In this document: positions 22,646 through 33,550 of the stretch, in pieces
Position numbering within the stretch: position 1 is the first letter of the stretch
Layout of the letters: each line of letters starts with the position of its first letter
Assembly (NCBI RefSeq): GCF_029407905.1
Contig: NC_073637.1
Location: 57,040,501 to 57,104,500 of the forward strand
Direction: 5' to 3'
Source: Bubalus kerabau
Taxonomy: Eukaryota > Chordata > Mammalia > Artiodactyla > Bovidae
DNA length: 64,000 bases
Made by a program: the position numbers and the translations under genes
The notes under the pieces: generated by a model
Databases searched by the model: none
Told to the model about the DNA's origin: nothing
The model's input: the letters and a program-made list of their open reading frames with translations, nothing else

Positions 22646-22915
22646 CTGCTGCTAAGTCACGTCAGTCGTGTAGGACTCTGTGAGACCCCATAGACGGCAG
22701 CCCATCAGGCTCCCCCGTTCCTGGGATTCTCCAGGCAAGAACGCTGGAGTGGATTGCCATTTCCTTCTCCAATGCATGAAAGTGAAAAGTGAAAGTGAAG
22801 TCGCTCAGTCGCCTCTGACTCTTCGTGACCCCATGGACTGCAGCCCACCAGGCTCCTCTGTCCATGGGATTTTCCAGGCAAGAATACTGGAGTGGGGGGC
22901 CAGTGCCTTCTCTAC
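22646..22915 (-). mobile_element. Bov-A2 SINE with 11-bp TSD
   Basis: Complete reverse dimer. A perfect duplication, caccaatgctg, lies at 22635-22645 and 22916-22926. Confidence 0.95.
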
Positions 22916-23196
22916 CACCAATGCTGGACTCTACTTTTAACCACAGATGTTAAATATGTACTATCAGTTACATGAAGAACAGATAGTAACACTCAGTATT
23001 ATGCCAAGTAAAATCAGAAATTGACTCATTTTGAGTGTAAAATATGTAAAAAATTATTCCCAAAATGTATGCTGTGCTGTGTAGCTATATTTTAAATCAG
23101 AGGCAAGCCTGCTGCTCTGTTTCTCAGAGGCAGCCATTCAGGAAGCCGATACATGTGATCTCAGTCAGAGGGTATATTAGAACGATTCCCAAGTTT

Positions 23197-23551
23197 AGTG
23201 TTCAGAGACCTGAAGGGCTTGTTAAAATACGGGCTTCCCAGACTCTTCAGCAGGTTAAGAGTCTGCCTGAAATGGAAAAGACACAGGAGATATGGTTTCA
23301 ATCCCTGGGTCGGAAGATCCCCTGGAGGAGGGCACAGCCCCCTCCAGTATTCTTACCTGGAGAATCCCATGAACAGTGGAGCCTGGTTGGCTATGGTCCA
23401 TGGACACAACTGAAGCGACTGAGCATGTACCCCTGCCTCTGAGTTGCTGACTCTGTAGGTCTGGGGTGGGGCCTGAGAATCTGCATTCCTGATAAGTTCC
23501 CAGGTGATGCTGCTGCTGCTGGTTTGGAACCACACTGTGAAAACCACTGTC
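23197..23551. mobile_element. MER5A DNA transposon split by a SINE
   Basis: The left part (23197-23230, 'gggcttgttaaaata') and right part (23430-23551: 'gggtggggcctgagaatctgc', 'ttcccaggtgatgctg', 'aaccactg') are consecutive MER5A segments, interrupted by the Bov-tA at 23231-23429. Confidence 0.7.
23231..23429 (+). mobile_element. Bov-tA SINE inside MER5A
   Basis: Forward copy with several internal differences. The head reads 'gggcttcccagactcttcag' and the end 'gacacaactgaagcgactg'. Confidence 0.85.
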
Positions 23552-23852
23552 TTAGAGGAATGGGAAGATGATTGGTGACTTTAGGGGCAGAGAATGGTTT
23601 AAAGTCTACCCTATAATCACCAGACCTGCTTCACCAACCTAATTATTTAAATTCACGAAGATGTTCTGAAGCAACAGAATGTCCGCTCTAGCATGTAGAT
23701 GCTTAGATGCAAATCAGAAAATGGTCATCTTTACTTTGCTCTTAACATTTCTAGAGCAGGGGAGTTGCTTTCTAATATAGAGACTTTTATATAGTAGCTC
23801 CCCCTTCTCTAAAACAGTGGGGCCTGATTTAAGACTCAGCTATGTATTCAGA

Positions 23853-23978
23853 TGGAGAAAGAAGTGGCAACCCACTCCAGTACTCTTGCCTGGACAATCC
23901 CATGAACAGAGGAGCCTGGTAGGCTACAGTCCACCGGGTCGCAAAGAAGCGGACACGACTGAGCAACATCACTTCACT
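23853..23978 (+). mobile_element. Bov-A fragment with 12-bp near-perfect TSD
   Basis: The 5' half is missing: it starts at 'gagaaagaagtggcaac'. Flanks: tatgtattcaga (23841-23852) and tacgtattcaga (23979-23990). Confidence 0.88.
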
Positions 23979-23990
23979 TACGTATTCAGA

Positions 23991-26083
23991 ACTTCACCTG
24001 TGATGCAAACCCAGCATTTCGTCTTAAAACTAGGTACTTAACTATTAATAAGTTCTGAGCTGTCTTAAGCCATTTCATGTCCCCCTCCTCTGCCCTTTGA
24101 GGGGCAAGGGCTTTCTCCCTCCATGAGGTTGTATGCACAGTCCAGTAAACTCTGGGTTGGTTTCTCACATTCATGGACTGGTTTCATTGTCTAAGTTAAG
24201 GGGCGAGGTCATGGAGTGATCTAAGCTACACCCAGCAGGACATCAGGTGATTCTTGAGATTTTAGGGTTACTCCAGGTCAGAATGACGCTAGAAAGGATC
24301 ACCTTGGGCATGTTGGATCCTAAAATTGGGACAGGGCAAAGCAGAGTCTGGTTTTATGTTTAACTCTTGATTTCTTCACAACAATGAGAGGGAAGGGATA
24401 TAAAGACAAATGTGTAAGCGCAAGTGACCCACAGAGCATTTTCTTTTGTCCATAGAATGTATAACATAGAAGTAGATTCACTGAGCTGATAGTTTTCTTT
24501 GGAGGATTTGAGCCTCTGGAAATGCAAGTGGATGCTTTATCAGAATGGAAAACCTAGCAAGATGAGTAGCTGGAATTAACCGAACTAATTTTCTCATCAT
24601 CAGAAGAATTAAGACCTAAATTATGGAATAAGTCATACAGTGGACTATTATACAGTTGTCAAATGAATGTACTATAACTATAGGAGTATTTTAGCAACAT
24701 AATTTTGAGTGAAAATTTTCCCAAATACTATACATATCATGATAACCTGTTTATTAAAAAGTGAAAAATAGATGAAACAAGAAAAAAAATTTTGCCATTT
24801 GGAAATTCGAATAGATGTGATCGCTCTTTGTAAAAATGAAAACCAGGAAATGGTGAACAGGCACTAAGAAGAAGAAGTATAATGTAAGTTGGTGTCGACC
24901 ATCTAGTGTTTGTGATGAGGGTGGTTTCTTCATATATTATAATATTAACTGTGAAGAAATAAACAAAAACATAAACCAGTTAGAAAATAAAAATAAAGGT
25001 AGTCTTGCATGAGTCAATGAGGAGTGTGTGTCAAGAACCAAGGAATTTGATTAATCCAGTTCTGTGCCTCTGAGACTTATGTTTCCATGCGGACAGCAGG
25101 TGGGAAAATAGCTTTCTGAGTTTCAGAGAAAATAACGCAGCCCCACTCTGAAGGTCCAGGCTCGGGTCCACGCAGCACTGTGACCTCAAGTCTTGGCCAC
25201 TGCCTCTCACCTTGTCTCAGTTGGTGCAGCTTATCAATGGAGATCACTCAGGAGGCAGGGAGGTCAGGAGGTCATCGAAGATTGTCAGCAGAGTCACTTC
25301 AGACAAAACTAAAGGCTAGTGTCCCTGGAGTAGGAAAAACATAGATGTTTCCTTCTCTTTCCTACCCACCTGCCTGAGAAAGGTCACGTTTACATGTTTT
25401 CTCAGAGAAGCAAAGGTCGGAGTTCTAGAAATGGAAAGATCTGCATCCAACCAAACTTTTGGGGATTTTAAACTCAGCTGGGTCTAAACTGCCTTGATGG
25501 CCTCCTTCCGGATGCTGCTTCCGCTCCCCCCACAGCGCTGCTGTCTCCTCCTGCCGCCCCTTCACCCTGGACGCCCTTCTCCGCACTCCTCCTGCCGCAG
25601 TTTCGGATACTAGTGAATCGTTTCCAGAGCTTGCTGGTTCACTGAGCATCTCCTGGAATCGTAATCCTTCCAGTAGGGAACAGTGTTTTCCTTTGTTGAC
25701 CTCTCTTAGCGCCTAATGAATCTCTGTCCTGAGAACTTTGCCTCTTTCTGAAGAAACGGGTTCAGCATCTCAGCATGACGGTTGCTAGGGGTGCAAAGGA
25801 ACTGACGAAATCTCGCCCTCGTGGAGATGCTGTATCCTGAGTGTGTGTTTGTGACCCCTGACCCTGCGAGAAGGCTCGATGGTTAGCTCTCTGTTGTTTA
25901 GTGTGCTTGAGGCTTTCCTGTGAAATTGGAAGATTCAGTCAATACAGCCCAGGTCTGAGGATTTACTCAATTTAGAATCTAAAGGGAGGAGGCAGAATCT
26001 TTACCTTCCTCTGGGAGAATCTTCTGTTTATTTTCTTGCTTGTTTTGAATCCTTGCTCATAACTACACCCCACACTACAGCCT
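23991..26083. other. Non-coding, mostly unique sequence
   Basis: About 24600-24780 has an L1-like look ('gtggactattatacag', 'aacataattttgagtg'), assigned only loosely. The rest shows no gene, repeat family or regulatory motif I can defend. Confidence 0.45.
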
Positions 26084-26306
26084 CACCTCACTCCTGCTTT
26101 GTGCTCCCCACCCCTCCCCTGCTCGGTGCTTCCTACCCTGCTCCTGCTCTGTGTTCCCACCTCACTCCTGCTCTGTGCTCCTCACCTCACTCCTGCTCTG
26201 TGCTCCCACCCCACTCCTGCTCTGTGCTTCCCACCTCACTCCTGCTCTGTGCTTCTCACCTTAGTCCTGCTCCGTGCTCCCCACCTCACTCCTGCTCTAT
26301 GCTCCA
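26084..26306. repeat. Minisatellite, ~25-bp unit, about nine copies
   Basis: The unit is approximately cacctcactcctgctctgtg plus ctccc. Copies differ by a few substitutions and one-base length changes. Open frames 26053-26454 and 26099-26371 are simply this repeat read through. Confidence 0.9.
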
Positions 26307-26399
26307 AGTCCTCTCCCACTGGTCCCATCGTGTGTTGGGACTCAGATGTGATTCAGAGAGGGAGATCGTGATAAGAAAAATCAAAATAATAGCAGTATT

Positions 26400-26575
26400 T
26401 TTAAGTTCTTACCAAGCGTCAGGCCCTACTTTCTACATGCTTTACCTATACTAGTTTACATAACCCTTACAACAACTCTGTAAGAGAGCTCCCGTTACCG
26501 TTCTCTGTCCATAGAAGGCGCAGAGAGGCCGAGTGTTATTCCCAGGGTCACACAGCTAGTAACGGAGGCTTCTGA
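26400..26575 (-). mobile_element. MIR SINE
   Basis: Reverse MIR: 'ccaagcgtcaggccctac', 'acataacccttacaacaac', 'gggtcacacagctagtaac'. Confidence 0.7.
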
Positions 26576-27905
26576 ACTGTACTACCGCATAAAAAGTGAA
26601 GAGAAACAACTTCATGGGGATTGAAATGCTAGAGACAGAGAGGATAAATTCTTCAGCAATCAAGGTGAAAGGATGCCGAAATATTCGAAGTGGAGCAAGG
26701 CCAAGTGCTCACAAAATCCAGTGATGCAGTTCGAGGCAGATGGTTCAGTGGAGTGAAGAGGAAGGTTGGGGCTGCCGCGAAAGTCAGAAGAGCACGGCAG
26801 TGTGAGGCGCGGCTTCCCCGGGGGTGCTGGGCGGCGGCCCTCCAGGAGCCTGGGAGCCGAGAGTGCACACAGATCGGCGTGCCCTGGGTCACGAGGCAGT
26901 GACCGTGACGAGGATGCCGGGAGGCAGTGGAGACTGTTCAGTCTTGGAGTCTATTTTAGAAACTGCGTTTAAGAAGGTTTAGAAAGAAAGAAAGAAATGC
27001 TGTTTTAGAACCCTGCTGTGTGTCTCTGCAACAAATTATAAATTATGTCATCTTCTTCCTTAGCAAGTGGGTGATGTTGTTCCATTCATGGTCTCGAACT
27101 GCTTGCAGAGAGCAGGGCCTCACTAAGCGTGCAAAGTCAGGGGACTTTGAACAAGACCCATCCCTAATCCTTCCCCCTTATATCCTGCAGTCCCAGACAG
27201 GAATCCGAGCCGTGCTCTGCCTTTGTAGTCTTAGTGACACGTCAGTCCCCAGTTCTCCCCCACCCCTTTACCCCCCCTTCCTCCCCGTCAGCTGTCTCCA
27301 CGGTGACACCCCTGCTCCCAACCCACCACTGCCACCTTGAGCGCTGCTTTTTCTCTGATTTAGGTTTTCCTGCCAGACACGGAGGGCAGGCACCTCATTT
27401 TGGTAAACGCTGGATAAACATGTCTCCTTAAATAGAAGCAGCCGGCTCACCAGCTGGCTTTTTTTCCCTAAGTGGCAGCAACTCAGTTGAATAAACTTGA
27501 CAAGTCAAAGATGAGGAACATGTAAGAGTGAAAAATTCTGCAAGGAGGATCAGCTCGTGTTATTACCAGGCCCTCAGGATAATCAGTGTGGATGAAGTTC
27601 ACGGCCACCGTGGAGGCCACCCTTCCCAGACCTGTTTAGCGGAAGGCCTTGTGGCTGAGAGTTGCCCTTCGAGCCTCTCTTCTTAAGGGCCTGTGCCCGA
27701 TGCTGGTTCAATGTGGGAGGCTCTACATGCATGTGTGTTTCCTTGGTTTCACTTGGCATGTCAGCCAGGGACAACTCGAGCCTACCAGAGGGTTGGGGCT
27801 GATGGGATGACCCAGTGGAGAGCTGGCTGGGCTGCGAGCTGTTATCAGTGTTGGATGATTGCTGATACCCCCAAGTGCTCAGCCCTTTCTCTTTAAAACC
27901 GGATT
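26576..27905. other. Non-coding, no recognised element
   Basis: GC-richer patch at 26760-26930. The open frames there (26653-26972) have no domains. An (AAAG)-like run lies at about 26982-26997. Confidence 0.5.
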
Positions 27906-27912
27906 ATGAGGA

Positions 27913-28175
27913 GAGGGCAATGGCACCCCACTCCAGTACTCTTGCCTGGAAAATCCCATGGATGGAGGAGCTTGGTGGGCTGCAGTCCATGGGGTCGCTG
28001 GGAGTCGGACACAACTGAGCAACTTCCCTTTCACTTTTCGCTTTCATGCATTGGAGAAGGAAATGGCAACCCACTCCAGTGTTCTTGCCTGGAGAATCCC
28101 AGGGATGGGGAAGCCTGGTGGGCTGCCGACTATGGGGTCGCACAGAGTCGGACACAACTGAAGCGACTTAGCAGC
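27913..28175 (+). mobile_element. Bov-A2 SINE with TSD
   Basis: Forward dimer with the 'ctttcatgcattggagaagg' linker. atgagga occurs at 27906-27912 and 28176-28182. Confidence 0.93.
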
Positions 28176-28182
28176 ATGAGGA

Positions 28183-28516
28183 CTTCAAACCATGGATAAA
28201 CTGCTAAATGTCCTACTGGCTTTGAAAAATGACATGTGTGCACATGCGCTTGGCTGGAACTGGTACCTTCTGTATGTTCACCCTTTCCTTCCAATCCTCT
28301 GAGAATGCACCTAGCCTAGGAACGTGCTTCTGGAGGGCTGCGAGGGCAGAGATCACTCTGTTACACTCCTCTCTCCTGTGTGCCTTGTCGTCGAGTGAAG
28401 CCCTCTTAACTTCTGCTCACTCGCCTGCCACTTGCCATGGAAGAAAGCTCTTGAGTTTGACCCTACTGGAGAGAGATTCCCTGTGCTCTGTATCTTTGGA
28501 GCTCTCCTCCTCGCAG
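28183..28516. other. Non-coding, no recognised element
   Basis: Unique sequence. Open frames on both strands (28229-28547) lack any recognisable domain. Confidence 0.5.
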
Positions 28517-28685
28517 TGTGGTCCGTAACCATCTGCTGCACAATCATCTATGGTAATTACTTAAAATGCTGATTCCTGGGTCACCCCCCCTTTCCCAGCC
28601 TTCTAAAGGAATTTCTATTAGTGTTTCCCAGAAATCTCCACTTCCCAGGTGATGCTTATACACAGTAAATTTTAGAAATCATTGC
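28517..28685. mobile_element. MER5A-type hAT transposon
   Basis: 'gcagtgtggtccgtaacc', 'gctgattcctgggtcac', 'ttcccaggtgatgcttatac', matching the MER5A order. Confidence 0.65.
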
Positions 28686-28884
28686 ATTGTTAATAATTAT
28701 TATCAGATTAATATTTATGAGCATGTCAATGCTCATAATGCACTTACCATGCACTGCACTTCCCATTCATTTCAACTTCACCACAGCTGTACAAGGTAGA
28801 AATCACCCATCTAGAACAGGGCCTGACACATGGCACACAGCAGATACTCAATACATTTTTTATTAAACAATAAGTTAACCTTAA

Positions 28885-28889
28885 ATATA

Positions 28890-28920
<31 letters not shown>
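28885..28920. repeat. (TG)n(TA)n microsatellite
   Basis: An uninterrupted TG run passes into a TA run directly against the BovB 3' end at 28921. A likely length-variable marker. Confidence 0.9.
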
Positions 28921-30041
28921 CAGTTCAGTTCAGTTGCTCAGTCATGCTCGACTCTTCACAACCCCATGGACTGCAGCTTGCCAGGCTTCCCTGTCCATCA
29001 CCAGCTCCTGGAGCTTACCCAAACTCATGTCCATCTCGTTGGTGATGCCATCCAACCATCTCATCCTCTGTCGTCCCCTTCTCCTGCCTTCAATCTTTCC
29101 CAGCATCAGGGTCTTTTCAAGTGAGTCAGTTCTTTGCATCAGGTGGCCAAAGTATTGGAGTTTCAGCTTCAGCATCAGTCCTTCCAATGAATATTCAGGA
29201 CTGATTTCCTTTAAAATGGACTGGTTGGATCTCCTTGCAGTCCAAGGTATTCTCAAGAGTCTTCTCCAATACCACAGTTCAGAAGCATCCATTTTTCAGT
29301 GCTCAGCTTTATAGTCCAACTTTCACATCCATACATGACTACTGAAAAAACCATAGCTTTGACTAGACAGACCTTGTTAGTAATGTCTCTGCTTTTTAAT
29401 ATGCTCTCTAGGTTGGTCATAACATTTTTTCCAAGGAGCAATTGTCTTTTAATTTCATGGCTGCAGTCATCATCTGCAGTGATTTTGAAGCCCCCCCAAA
29501 ATTAAGTCTCTCACCAGTTTCCATTGTTTCCCCATCTATTTGCCATGAAGTGATGGGACCGGATGCCATCATCTTAATTCTCTGAATGTTGAGTTTTAAG
29601 CCAACTTTTTCACTCTCCTCTTTCACTGTCATCAAGAGGCTCTTTAGTTCTTCACTTTCTGCCGTAAGGGTGGTGTTATCTGCATATCTGAGGTTATTGA
29701 CATTTCTTCCGGCAATTTTGATTCATTTGTGCTTCATCCACCCCGCGTTTCGCATGATGTACTCTGCATATAAGTTAAATAAGCAGGGTGACAATATATA
29801 GCCTTGACGTACTCCTTTCCCGATGTGAAACCAGTCCATCGTTCCATGTCCAGTTCTAACTGTTGCTTCTTGACCTGCATACAGATTTCTCAGGAGGCAG
29901 GTCAGGCAGTCTGGTATTCCCATCTTTTTAAGAATTTTCCACAGTTTGTTGTGATCCACACAGTCAAAGGCTTTGGCATAGTCAATAAAGCAGAAGTAGA
30001 TGTTTTTCTGGAACTCTTTTGCTTTTTTGATGAGCCAACAG
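28921..30041 (-). pseudogene. BovB LINE ORF2 remnant: dead reverse transcriptase and 3' end
   Basis: A 1.1-kb 5'-truncated BovB element read on the - strand. Pieces in order: RT block with 'GVRQG' and 'LFNLYAEYI' (29723-29959), then the catalytic YADD region (29675-29686), then the C-terminal domain (28942-29441, with 'MYGCESWTI' and 'LKLKLQYFGHLM'). Frames shift several times between pieces, and the catalytic motif reads YADN, losing the second metal-binding aspartate. The copy cannot encode an active enzyme. The 3' end abuts the microsatellite at 28885-28920. Confidence 0.9.
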
Positions 30042-30074
30042 ATGTTTTACATATATATGTATATCTGTTTCCTA

Positions 30075-30286
30075 CCTGCTAAGTCGCTTTAATCATGTCA
30101 GATTCTTTGCAGTATGGCTTGTAGCTTGCCAGGCTCCTCTGTTCATGGGATTCTCTGGGCAAGAATCCTGGAGTGGGTAACCATACCCTCCTCCAGAGGA
30201 TCTTTCCAACCCAGGCATCGAGCCCTAGTCTGTTATGTCACATCCTACATTTAGGCTCTTTACCACTAGTGCCACCTATGAAGCCC
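30075..30286 (-). mobile_element. Bov-tA SINE
   Basis: Reverse copy, diverged in the head ('ttaggctctttaccac'). 'catata' repeats flank it. Confidence 0.85.
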
Positions 30287-30298
30287 ATATACATAGAC

Positions 30299-30577
30299 AC
30301 TGCTGCTGCTAAGTCAATTCAGTCGTGTCCAACTCTGTGCAACCCCATAGACGGCAGCCCACCAGGCTCCCCCGTCCCTGGGATTCTCCAGGCAAGAACA
30401 CTGGAGTGGGTTGCCATTTCCTTCTCCAATGCATGAAAGTGAAAAGTGAAAAGTGAAAGTGAAGTCGCTCAGTCCTATGCGACTCTTAGCAACCCCACGG
30501 ACTGCAGCCTACCAAGCTCCTCCATCCATGGGATTTTCCAGGCAAGAGTACTGGAGTGGGGTCCCATTGCCTTCTCC
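30299..30577 (-). mobile_element. Bov-A2 SINE with expanded linker
   Basis: Reverse dimer. The 'gtgaaaagtgaaa' linker has one extra unit compared with the other Bov-A2 copies here. Confidence 0.9.
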
Positions 30578-30602
30578 GATACATACATACACACACACAC
30601 AT
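30578..30602. repeat. (CATA)n(CA)n microsatellite
   Basis: A short run at the end of the Bov-A2 element. Confidence 0.85.
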
Positions 30603-30603
30603 T

Positions 30604-30700
30604 TACTCCATAAATAAATAAGGAAACTAAGGTTTACAGAGGTTAAAAACACTTGGCCAAGAACACAAGGCTAGTGAGAGGTGGAGCCAGGCTTTGTAGA
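30604..30700 (-). mobile_element. MIR SINE fragment
   Basis: 'aaggaaactaaggtttacag', 'cttggccaagaacacaagg': the reverse MIR centre. Confidence 0.55.
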
Positions 30701-31450
30701 GCCTTCATTGGGTAGAGCTTGTTGGTGTGTGAACTTTCAGGCTGGCGCCCCCTTCTGGGGATGCTGAATTGTGCATGGCAGTGGTTCCTGAGGACCCCAG
30801 AGGCATCTGATTGGCCTTAGGTTGAACTGATTGATCTCTATCATTCACCTCTTGGTCATCTCTGATAAATCGGCAGGATCACATTTATTTATTAGTAATG
30901 AAGGTAACAGGCCCAGGGAACTTGGATGATTGTTCACGAAGCCAAAGGGACCCATGCTCCTGCCCTGTACTCTGCTGAGGTTGACCAAGGCAGAGTCTTA
31001 ATTTTCCTGGGGGTTGAGGTAGAAGGCTGCTAGTTATATCTTCAGGCCCTGTGGGAGATTAATAAGCTTTTTGCCCTGGTCAGAAATGTTCACTTTCTCT
31101 TCCCTTCTGGAAATTTATACTCTTCTCTTTGCTTATCATTTCTCCATCCACTTTTCTTGGTTGGCAGGTAGATTGTATTTATGCCAAATACAGGTAGCTG
31201 AGCCAGGCCAAGATAAAGGAGCGAAGCTGATGGTGTTATCCTTGACCTGTTGGCCCTCTGTGCCTCCTCTCCCATTGTCCCTCCCTCCCTTTCTCAGGGG
31301 ACTGGCCTCTGCCAAGACTTGAGCTGTTGTAAAGGTGTGTGCATTTTCCCTGGGCTTTTCTGAAAGCAGGCTTCTAGTGCAGGAGCAACTCTAGAGATTT
31401 TTGGGGGCCATCCATGGGGACTTTGTTTTAGGACCATGGATACTTTTTTT
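30701..31450. other. Non-coding, no recognised element
   Basis: Unique sequence. Open frames 31071-31322 (+) and 31090-31275 (-) overlap each other and have no domain. Confidence 0.5.
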
Positions 31451-31772
31451 AATATAATCTGATTTATTTATTAATGGCTGTGCTGGGTCTTCGTTGCTGT
31501 GTGGGCTTTTTCTCTGGTTGTAATGAGGGAGGTACTCCTCGTTGCAGGGCGCAGGGTTCTCATTGCTGTGGCTTCTTTTGTTACAGAGCACAGGCTCCAG
31601 GGCTCCGGGCTTCAGTTGCTATGGCACGTGGGCTCCAGAGCACAGGCTCAATAGTTGTGACGCACTGACTTAGTTGCTTCTCGGCATGTGGGATCTTCCT
31701 GGACCAGGGATCGAACCAGTGTGCCTTGCATTTCGAGGCAGATTCTTAACCACTGGACCACCAGGGAAGCTC
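31451..31772 (-). mobile_element. CHR-type SINE
   Basis: 'atggctgtgctgggtcttcg' to 'accaccagggaagctc'. The flanks 'aggaccatggat' and 'aggactgtggat' look like a diverged TSD. Confidence 0.88.
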
Positions 31773-31983
31773 AGGACTGTGGATCTTTATTACATACTCT
31801 ATTGTGTACACACATACGGTTAAAAATAGGAACATGCTCTCCACTGAGGGAAGACCACCATTTGTAAAGAGTGACTATAAAAATGCCTGACTCAAGTGAG
31901 ATAAAGCATTTCCCGTTGTGGGACTTTTTAAGGGAACGATGCCTGAAAAAGCCCTCTTCCAGCCCTCAAGCCACTGTATCAGT

Positions 31984-32039
31984 AATTCTAGTTAGAAATA
32001 ATTCTAGCTAGAAATAATAATTCTACTTAGAAATAATAA
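31984..32039. repeat. Short tandem repeat, ~17-19 bp x 3
   Basis: Three successive variants of 'attctagttagaaata' differing by small insertions of 'ata'. Confidence 0.8.
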
Positions 32040-32260
32040 TAGCTTACCTGTAACGAGTGCTTGCTGTGTGCCAGGCACTGTCTTCATTTCTTTTCATGTT
32101 TCACCTAATCCCCACAGTCCCTTAGCACTACCTACTCTTAATATTTTCATCCCTGTTTTACAGATGAAGAAACTGAGGCAGAGAGAGGGTAAACAACTTG
32201 CTTGAGGCTCCATAGAGTTAACAGAAGGGCCATAATTCAAACCCAAGTGGCTTGACTCCC
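32038..32260 (-). mobile_element. MIR SINE
   Basis: Well-preserved reverse MIR: 'gtgtgccaggcactgtc', 'ttacagatgaagaaactgagg', 'cataattcaaacccaag'. Confidence 0.8.
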
Positions 32261-32339
32261 AAACCCTCATAATACTGCATTATATGGTGTGATTACTTTT
32301 ATTATATGATGATTTTCTTTTAAAATCTTAGACTTTCAA

Positions 32340-33240
32340 GGAACAAATCAATTGTCCATAATTGTACTATTCCCCTACTTATAATTTTTATAACAAGAGT
32401 AATACATGCACCTGGTTAGAAAAGCCAGATGGCTCAGGAAGTTATAAAACGAAAATAAGAGTCTCTTTAAATCCTCATTGTCCTATTTTCAAGGGAAACC
32501 ATTATTACCAGATCTCTTTTTGTTCCTCAAGAAAAATGTTCTATACATGTAGCAGTTTATGATTTAAAGGTTTATTTACAGAGAAGCAAGCATGCTGCAC
32601 CCACTCTTCTGTATCTTGCTTTCCTGGTCGAGTAATAGGTCTTTCCATCTCAGCACACACAGGTGCATATCACCCCTTGTCATGATTGTAGAGTATCCAT
32701 TTAGTTTGCTGTGCCGCCCGCCTTAAGCTGTCAGTATTGATGGACAATTCACTTGTCTTCTTGGATGCTTAAGTGCAGGGGAAGTTCCCAGCAGTACAGT
32801 TTTCTTTTTTATGTACATTGCACCAATTCACACTAGTGTTTTGCCCCAAACCCTTAACAGAACCAGTGTTAGCAAACTCTGATTTTTTTTTTTTGCTGAT
32901 CTGTTGAAAAAAAATCCTTTTTCATTTCCATTTTTAATTTTATAAGTGATATTGTATGGCATTTCAGGTATATCGGTGGTTTGTTTTTCTCTCTTTGTCT
33001 GCCATCTGACTGTTCATGTCCTTTGCCCATTTTTCTGTTCTTTTTTTTCTCTCTTTTTTTTCTAATTTGTTTGAGCTTTTGGTAAGTTAAGGAAATTAGC
33101 CCTTTATCTATAAATATGTTATAAATATTTTCATTCAATTTATTATTTGTCTTTGACTCTGCTATTTTATTTTTATGTAATTAGATTTATGTTTATAGTT
33201 ATGTAGTTAGATTTATCAATACAAAATTATTCACTTCTGC
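32340..33240 (-). mobile_element. Old L1 fragments
   Basis: The 32.55-32.9 kb part resembles old L1 3' sequence ('aggtctttccatctcagcac', 'attgatggacaattcac'). At 32990-33180 'catgtcctttgcccattttt' and 'tggtaagttaaggaaattag' match antisense L1 ORF2. The last ~130 bp form the left arm of the inverted repeat at 33105-33550. Confidence in the exact family is low. Confidence 0.5.
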
Positions 33241-33550
33241 ATCGGACATGATCTGATATGCAAGACATATCAGATCATGTCTTCCTGAAAGGTTGTAAAT
33301 ACCATTTCCATTTTATCATAATTTCAGAAAAGATTTATCTTCATTCTGATTGATGTTCGTATGGAACTGCCATACATTTAAAAGCATATATAAACATTTA
33401 TAAACAGAAGTTCAAATTTAAAGTATGTAGAAATGAATAATTTTGTATTGATAAATCTAACTACATAACTATAAACATAAAATCTAACTACATAAAAATA
33501 CAGTAGACTCAAAGACAATAAACTGAAAGAAAATATAACATTTATAGATA
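33105..33550. repeat. Large inverted repeat derived from L1
   Basis: The left arm 33105-33240 and right arm 33427-33550 are reverse complements with few mismatches. They include a perfect 45-bp match (33189-33233 against 33434-33478). The ~185-bp spacer carries its own perfect hairpin. The arms look like the same L1 ORF2 segment in opposite orientations. Confidence 0.85.
33245..33281. repeat. Perfect 16-bp hairpin inside the inverted repeat
   Basis: gacatgatctgatatg (33245-33260) pairs with catatcagatcatgtc (33266-33281) across a 5-nt loop. It sits just inside the left arm of the larger inverted repeat. Confidence 0.92.

Noticed and set aside
26053..26454. 133-codon Ser/Pro/Cys-rich open frame
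   Set aside because: It is the 25-bp minisatellite read through; no stop arises because the unit lacks them.
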